Both the position numbers and the translations under genes were made by a program. Under the pieces are notes generated by a model that saw only the letters and a list, made by a program, of their open reading frames with translations, ran no database searches and was not told the origin of the DNA. From NCBI GenBank assembly GCA_938073845.1, contig CALJEO010000049.1, forward strand, positions 1 through 17,653: a DNA stretch of 17,653 nt. The letters run 5' to 3'. Each line of letters begins with the position of its first letter. Position 1 is the first letter of the stretch. This document shows positions 14,149 through 17,653 of the stretch, piece by piece. Source of the DNA: an uncultured archaeon (GTDB lineage Archaea > Korarchaeota > Korarchaeia > Korarchaeales > Korarchaeaceae).

Positions 14149-15153
14149 CTAGGAACGTTCCCGCAGGATGGACCCTATCATCTCCGAAACCCTCAGACCC
14201 ACTTCCCTCGTTCCCAGGGTGCCCCCCACGTCCGGTGTGGTGAGTCCGCGCTCGCAGGTCCTCCTAACCGCTTCCTCCATCAGCTTAGCCCCCTCGGAGT
14301 ATCCTAACCAATCTAGCATCATGGAGGCAGAGAGGATAGTTGCCATGGGGTTAGCTAGGTTCCTTCCGGCGAGCTCAGGAGCTGTCCCATGGACGGGCTC
14401 AAATATGGCCCTACCCTCACCCAGGTTCGCGCTCGGGTACATGCCCAGCCCCCCTATGAAGGCTGCCGCTAAGTCTGAGAGTATATCGCCGAACATGTTC
14501 GTCGTTATTATCACATCGAAGGGCCTGTCCAATGCTATCCTCATTGCAGCGCTATCCACGTACATCTCCCTATACTCGAACCCCTCCTCGGCAGCCACCT
14601 CCGAGCATACCTTCCTGAAGAGCCTGCAGCCCTCAAGCACATTGGCCTTGTGAACAACGTAAACCCTGGATTTCCCCATCTTCCTGGCATAATTGTAGCC
14701 GAATCTGCATATGCGCTCGCTACCCCTCCTGCTTATCACCCTGAGATCAACGGCAGCATCCTGGTTGCTCCACCCTGACATGACGTAGAGGTCCTCCGTG
14801 TTCTCCCTCACTATTGTTAGATCGAACCCGGGCACGGCTTTGGGCAGTGGATAAGACTTGGCTGGTCTGAGATTGGCGTAGAGGTCCAATCTCTGCCTCA
14901 GAGGAAGTATCACCTCCCTAGCTGTTTCCCCTATCGCGACCATGAGCGTAGCATCTGCCTTCAGAACACCCTGGAAGGTCTCCTCGGGCAAGGCCCTCCC
15001 CATCCTGGCCTTAGTCCCATCACCGGCCTCGTAGAACCTCAGTTCGATGGGGATGCCCAAGGCATCGGCCACCATCTCCAGGACTGGAACCACAGCCTCT
15101 ACGATCTCAGGACCGACACCGTCCCCCGGAATAACAGCAACTCTAGGCATCAT
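14149..15153 (-). CDS. leuB: 3-isopropylmalate dehydrogenase-family (beta-decarboxylating) enzyme
   Basis: The 334-residue protein oxidatively decarboxylates a 3-substituted malate with NAD. Motifs are IPGDGVGPEIV (8-18), YANLRPAKSYP (92-102, substrate Arg), VRENTEDLY (115-123), K169, TTNMFGDILSDLAA (217-230, metal Asp) and EPVHGTAPELAGRNLANPM (252-270, NAD site). Operon context with leuC, leuD and a regulated leuA-like synthase favours isopropylmalate. The VRENTEDLY segment, in place of the bacterial RELTGGIY, is shared by homoisocitrate and isocitrate dehydrogenases and by some archaeal IPMDHs. Substrate choice is therefore open. The ATG overlaps the leuD stop (ATGA at 15150-15153), with GAGGT just upstream. 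It is the last gene of the operon. Confidence 0.85.
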   Translation of the reverse strand: MMPRVAVIPGDGVGPEIVEAVVPVLEMVADALGIPIELRFYEAGDGTKARMGRALPEETFQGVLKADATLMVAIGETAREVILPLRQRLDLYANLRPAKSYPLPKAVPGFDLTIVRENTEDLYVMSGWSNQDAAVDLRVISRRGSERICRFGYNYARKMGKSRVYVVHKANVLEGCRLFRKVCSEVAAEEGFEYREMYVDSAAMRIALDRPFDVIITTNMFGDILSDLAAAFIGGLGMYPSANLGEGRAIFEPVHGTAPELAGRNLANPMATILSASMMLDWLGYSEGAKLMEEAVRRTCERGLTTPDVGGTLGTREVGLRVSEMIGSILRERS

Positions 15154-15638
15154 ACCGACCTCTTAAGGTAGGGGATGAGGCCCCCAGCCTTTATTATCTC
15201 CAGCATGAACTCCGGCATCCCCCTTCCCCTCAGTGAGATGCCCCTCTCAGGCAGGAGGACAACTCCCTCATCGAGCATGGCCTCCACGTAATCCCCGTCC
15301 TCAATCACCCAAGCGCTCGGTAGCTCAAGGAGGGGCAGGCCCAGGTTGATCGCATTCCTGAAGAATATCCTGGCGAAGCTCTCCGCTATAACAAGCTCAA
15401 CTCCCGAGTGCTTTAGGGCTAGGACAGCTTGCTCCCTACTGGAACCGCATCCGAAGTTCCTCCCGGCGGCTATGATCCTCCTCTCCCTGACCTTCTCCCG
15501 GAACATCGGGTCCAGGTCCTCCATGGCATGGGCCCTGAGGATGCTGGCATCAGAACCGTGCTTCAGGTACCTAGCGGGTATTATGACGTCCGTATCCACG
15601 TTATCCCCGTACCTGATTACCCTTCCCCTCACGATCAA
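15150..15638 (-). CDS. leuD: 3-isopropylmalate dehydratase (or homoaconitase) small subunit
   Basis: The 162-residue swivelling subunit of an IPM isomerase/aconitase-type hydro-lyase pairs with the large subunit encoded just upstream. Signatures are GDNVDTDVIIPARYL (11-25), GRNFGCGSSREQA (58-70) and ESFARIFFRNAIN (about 85-97). The short substrate loop after the first motif reads YLKH (24-27). In methanogen homologues this loop separates isopropylmalate from homoaconitate enzymes. A basic residue here is reminiscent of tricarboxylate binding, so specificity is uncertain. The TTG start overlaps the leuC stop as TTGA and is preceded by GGAGGT at 6-nt spacing (15645-15650). That decides it over GTG 15632. 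Confidence 0.88.
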   Translation of the reverse strand: MIVRGRVIRYGDNVDTDVIIPARYLKHGSDASILRAHAMEDLDPMFREKVRERRIIAAGRNFGCGSSREQAVLALKHSGVELVIAESFARIFFRNAINLGLPLLELPSAWVIEDGDYVEAMLDEGVVLLPERGISLRGRGMPEFMLEIIKAGGLIPYLKRSV

Positions 15639-16882
15639 GCGAGCACCTCCCTTGGATCCGTCACCTTTCCGCGTAGAGCTGAGGCAGCTACTGTGGCTGC
15701 GCTCGCTAAGTAGACCCTCGAGCTGGGATGACCCATCCTCCCCCTGAAGTTCCTGTTCGAGGTGGAGATAGCAACTTCATCCTCGGCTAGAACGCCTAAA
15801 TGGGCTCCTAAGCAGGGACCGCAAGTAGGTGGACCCACTACAGCGCCGCTCTCAACTAGGGTCTCCAATATCCCGTTCCTCATGGCCTCCACATATATCC
15901 TCCGGCTTCCGGGTATCACCAGGAGCCTAACGCCTTCCTTGACCCTCCTCCCCCTGAGCACCCTGGCTGCGGCGATGAGGTCGCTCATCCTCCCGCCTGT
16001 GCAGGACCCTATGAAGGCCTGATCTATCTCATCCCCTACTTCTGAGGCGGGCTTTACGTTAGCCGGCGAGTATGGTAGCGCAACTAGAGGTTCCAAGGAG
16101 CTAGCATCAAAATCTAGGACCTCATGGTGACTCCCGGGATCCGAGTACTCCGGCCTCGGCGCTCTACTGATCCTACCCTCCAGATAGGAGAGGGTGACTG
16201 AGTCGGGCGGTATCATCGCGGTCTTAGCTCCTGCCTCCACGGACATGTTGGTGAGGACGAACCTCTCATCCATTGCCATACTTCTCACAGCATCCCCATC
16301 GAATTCCAGGGCCTTGTAGTTGGCCCCATCAACTCCGATAATGGAGATGAGCTTGAGTATCAGATCCTTAGCGAACACGAGCTCGGGAAGAGATCCGTTC
16401 ACCCTGATAAGCATGGTCTCAGGTACCTTGAACCAGAGCCTTCCCATCATGAGGGCGACGGCCATCTCCGTAGCACCTATGCCTACGGCGAACGCCCCCA
16501 AGGCGCCAGCCGTTGGGGTGTGGGAATCGGTGCCCACGACCACGTCCCCAGGCGCCACGTGACCCTCCTCCGTGAGTATGATGTGGCATATCCCAGCCCC
16601 TACCTCGTAGTGAAGGGTGATTCCCTCGATCCTACAGAAATCCCTGAGCCTCTTACTTAGGTTAGCTGACTCAATGTCCTTCGCCGGTACGAAGTGATCC
16701 TGGACAGCCACTACCCTCTCAGGATGCTTGACCCTCCCTCCCAACTCCCTCAGGGCGTCCTCAACCAGGGCTCCCATCGGATCGTGTACCATGTAAACAT
16801 CTATCTCAGCCTCAATCATCTCGCCAGCTGACACCTCCCTTCCGGAGGCCCTACTGAGTATCTTCTCCACAGCTGTCCCCAA
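15635..16882 (-). CDS. leuC: 3-isopropylmalate dehydratase (or homoaconitase) large subunit
   Basis: The 415-residue iron-sulfur hydro-lyase subunit has the archaeal-type length. The [4Fe-4S] ligands are C294 (GSCTGGRMSD) and C354/C357 (PTCGPCLGAHLG). Other signatures are VAVQDHFVPAKD (58-69), VVGTDSHTPTAGALGAF (115-131) and AISTSNRNFRGRMG (371-384). It isomerises 2- to 3-isopropylmalate, or a related substrate such as citramalate or homocitrate, together with the small subunit. The TTG at 16882 has GGTGA about 8 nt upstream and overlaps the end of the leuA-like gene by 32 nt. GTG 16870 is the alternative. Confidence 0.9.
   Translation of the reverse strand: MGTAVEKILSRASGREVSAGEMIEAEIDVYMVHDPMGALVEDALRELGGRVKHPERVVAVQDHFVPAKDIESANLSKRLRDFCRIEGITLHYEVGAGICHIILTEEGHVAPGDVVVGTDSHTPTAGALGAFAVGIGATEMAVALMMGRLWFKVPETMLIRVNGSLPELVFAKDLILKLISIIGVDGANYKALEFDGDAVRSMAMDERFVLTNMSVEAGAKTAMIPPDSVTLSYLEGRISRAPRPEYSDPGSHHEVLDFDASSLEPLVALPYSPANVKPASEVGDEIDQAFIGSCTGGRMSDLIAAARVLRGRRVKEGVRLLVIPGSRRIYVEAMRNGILETLVESGAVVGPPTCGPCLGAHLGVLAEDEVAISTSNRNFRGRMGHPSSRVYLASAATVAASALRGKVTDPREVLA
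15645..15650 (-). promoter_or_regulatory. Shine-Dalgarno fixing the leuD TTG start
   Basis: GGAGGT lies 6 nt upstream of TTG 15638, inside the end of leuC. It supports a TTG start and coupled translation of the two subunits. Confidence 0.7.
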
Positions 16883-17653
16883 GGCTCATCACCTTGTTGA
16901 GGGCATCGAGCAGTGCATCTAGGCTAGCCCTAATTATGTCCTTACTGATCCCATAGCCCTCTGATGAGAGTTCATCACCCTCTATCTTGACGTAGACCTC
17001 TCCCTCGGCATCAGTGCCTCTGCTCGTAGCGTTCAGCTTGAACCTGCTCAGCTTGAACTCAGGGATTCCTTGAACAGATCTCAAGGCATTAGATAGAGCA
17101 TCAACGGGCCCTACCCCACAACCGTAGCTCCTGAGTTCCCTGTCCTGAATTTTCACCTTTAGGAAGGCTGATGGCGTCACGCCGCTCCCTGTCACCACCA
17201 ACCACTCGCTCACCTCGAGGATCCTGGCACCCTCCCTCCCGCCGATAACCTCAGCCACTATCCTTCCGAAGTCCTTCTCAGTGATCTTAATCCCCATATC
17301 TCCGATCTCCTTAATCCTCCTAGTCACCTCATCTATCTCCTCCCTCCTAGCGATGTACCCGAGTCTCCTAACGGCTTCCTCGACGGCATGCCTCCCAGTG
17401 TGCTTCCCTAAAACGATCCTCCTCCTCATACCCACGCTCTCGGGCGGGAGAGGCTCGTATGTGCCCGGATGTTCAAGGACCCCGTGGACATGGATCCCTG
17501 ACTCATGAGAGAACGCGTTGTCCCCCACTATCGGATAATTCGGTGGGACCTGAATCCCGGTCATCTTCTCAACGAGCTCGGAGACACTCCTAAGCTTAGC
17601 GGTGTCCAAATTGGTCTTAACCCCGTAGAGGTGATGCAAGGAGACTACGAACT
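16851..17653 (-). CDS. 2-isopropylmalate synthase-family protein, C-terminal part (5' end outside window)
   Basis: The frame is open to the right edge. Codons before the TTG at 17639 encode FVVS, leading into LHHLYGVKTNLD, so the gene continues outside the window. The visible part holds the end of the catalytic region (VGDNAFSHESGIHVHGVL, with the HxH pair typical of LeuA/CimA/NifV) and the C-terminal allosteric domain. The latter shows YGCGVGPVDALSNALRS and EGYGISKDIIRASLDALLDAL, as in LeuA and CimA where leucine or isoleucine gives feedback. Presence of this domain argues for isopropylmalate or citramalate synthase over plain homocitrate synthase. The acyl-acceptor pocket lies in the missing part, so the choice cannot be made here. 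It is upstream of leuC with a 32-nt overlap. Confidence 0.85.
   Translation of the reverse strand, partial: FVVSLHHLYGVKTNLDTAKLRSVSELVEKMTGIQVPPNYPIVGDNAFSHESGIHVHGVLEHPGTYEPLPPESVGMRRRIVLGKHTGRHAVEEAVRRLGYIARREEIDEVTRRIKEIGDMGIKITEKDFGRIVAEVIGGREGARILEVSEWLVVTGSGVTPSAFLKVKIQDRELRSYGCGVGPVDALSNALRSVQGIPEFKLSRFKLNATSRGTDAEGEVYVKIEGDELSSEGYGISKDIIRASLDALLDALNKVMSLGDSCGEDTQ

Noticed and set aside
1..17653. CRISPR arrays, IS ends, att sites, phage or toxin-antitoxin genes
   Set aside because: No regularly spaced repeats, transposase motifs or recombinase motifs were found. The only notable repeats are the two regulatory ones reported.

Overview
The window looks like a chromosomal segment of a thermophilic archaeon, most likely of the Thermoproteota/Korarchaeota side (inference). 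Supporting signs are heavy use of AGG/AGA for Arg and ATA for Ile, TATA boxes about 26 nt in front of start codons (leaderless mRNAs) next to genes with Shine-Dalgarno sites, and an archaeal DIPP-synthase-like protein, a family tied to thermophile solutes. Genes are tightly packed and both edges cut through genes. No rRNA, tRNA, IS element, CRISPR array or phage gene was seen.

Left part (1-3162): the 3' end of a tandem Lrp/AsnC-like regulator converges on a D-2-hydroxyacid dehydrogenase that carries an unrecognised N-terminal extension of about 150 residues. Next is a small membrane protein whose start region is interrupted by an in-frame TGA.

Metal-uptake locus (3163-6585): a minus-strand operon encodes an ABC ATPase, an ABC-3 permease, a NikR-like ribbon-helix-helix regulator and a tyrosine/dual-specificity phosphatase, with overlaps at every junction. 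The substrate-binding lipid-side protein is divergent on the plus strand. Between them lies a very compact control region. One palindromic TATA box (TTTATAAA) sits exactly midway between the two start codons, inside a perfect 9-bp inverted repeat. The NikR-like protein is the obvious candidate to bind it, but it lacks most canonical nickel ligands.

Middle (6632-10558): a small unknown protein, a calcineurin-like phosphoesterase, and a 628-residue fusion of nucleotidyltransferase, CDP-alcohol phosphotransferase and an extra membrane domain (IPCT/DIPPS-like). An aldo/keto reductase converges on the fusion gene.

Right part (10650-17653): an unknown acidic protein converges on a V4R-plus-winged-helix regulator. 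That regulator is divergent from a four-helix membrane protein with clustered histidines, and the shared intergenic region carries a perfect 14-nt tandem repeat. A ferritin-like/VIT1 metal transporter follows, then a convergent FAH-family hydrolase. Last is a tightly overlapped leuA(partial)-leuC-leuD-leuB operon for branched-chain amino acid, or possibly lysine-type 2-oxoacid, chain elongation.
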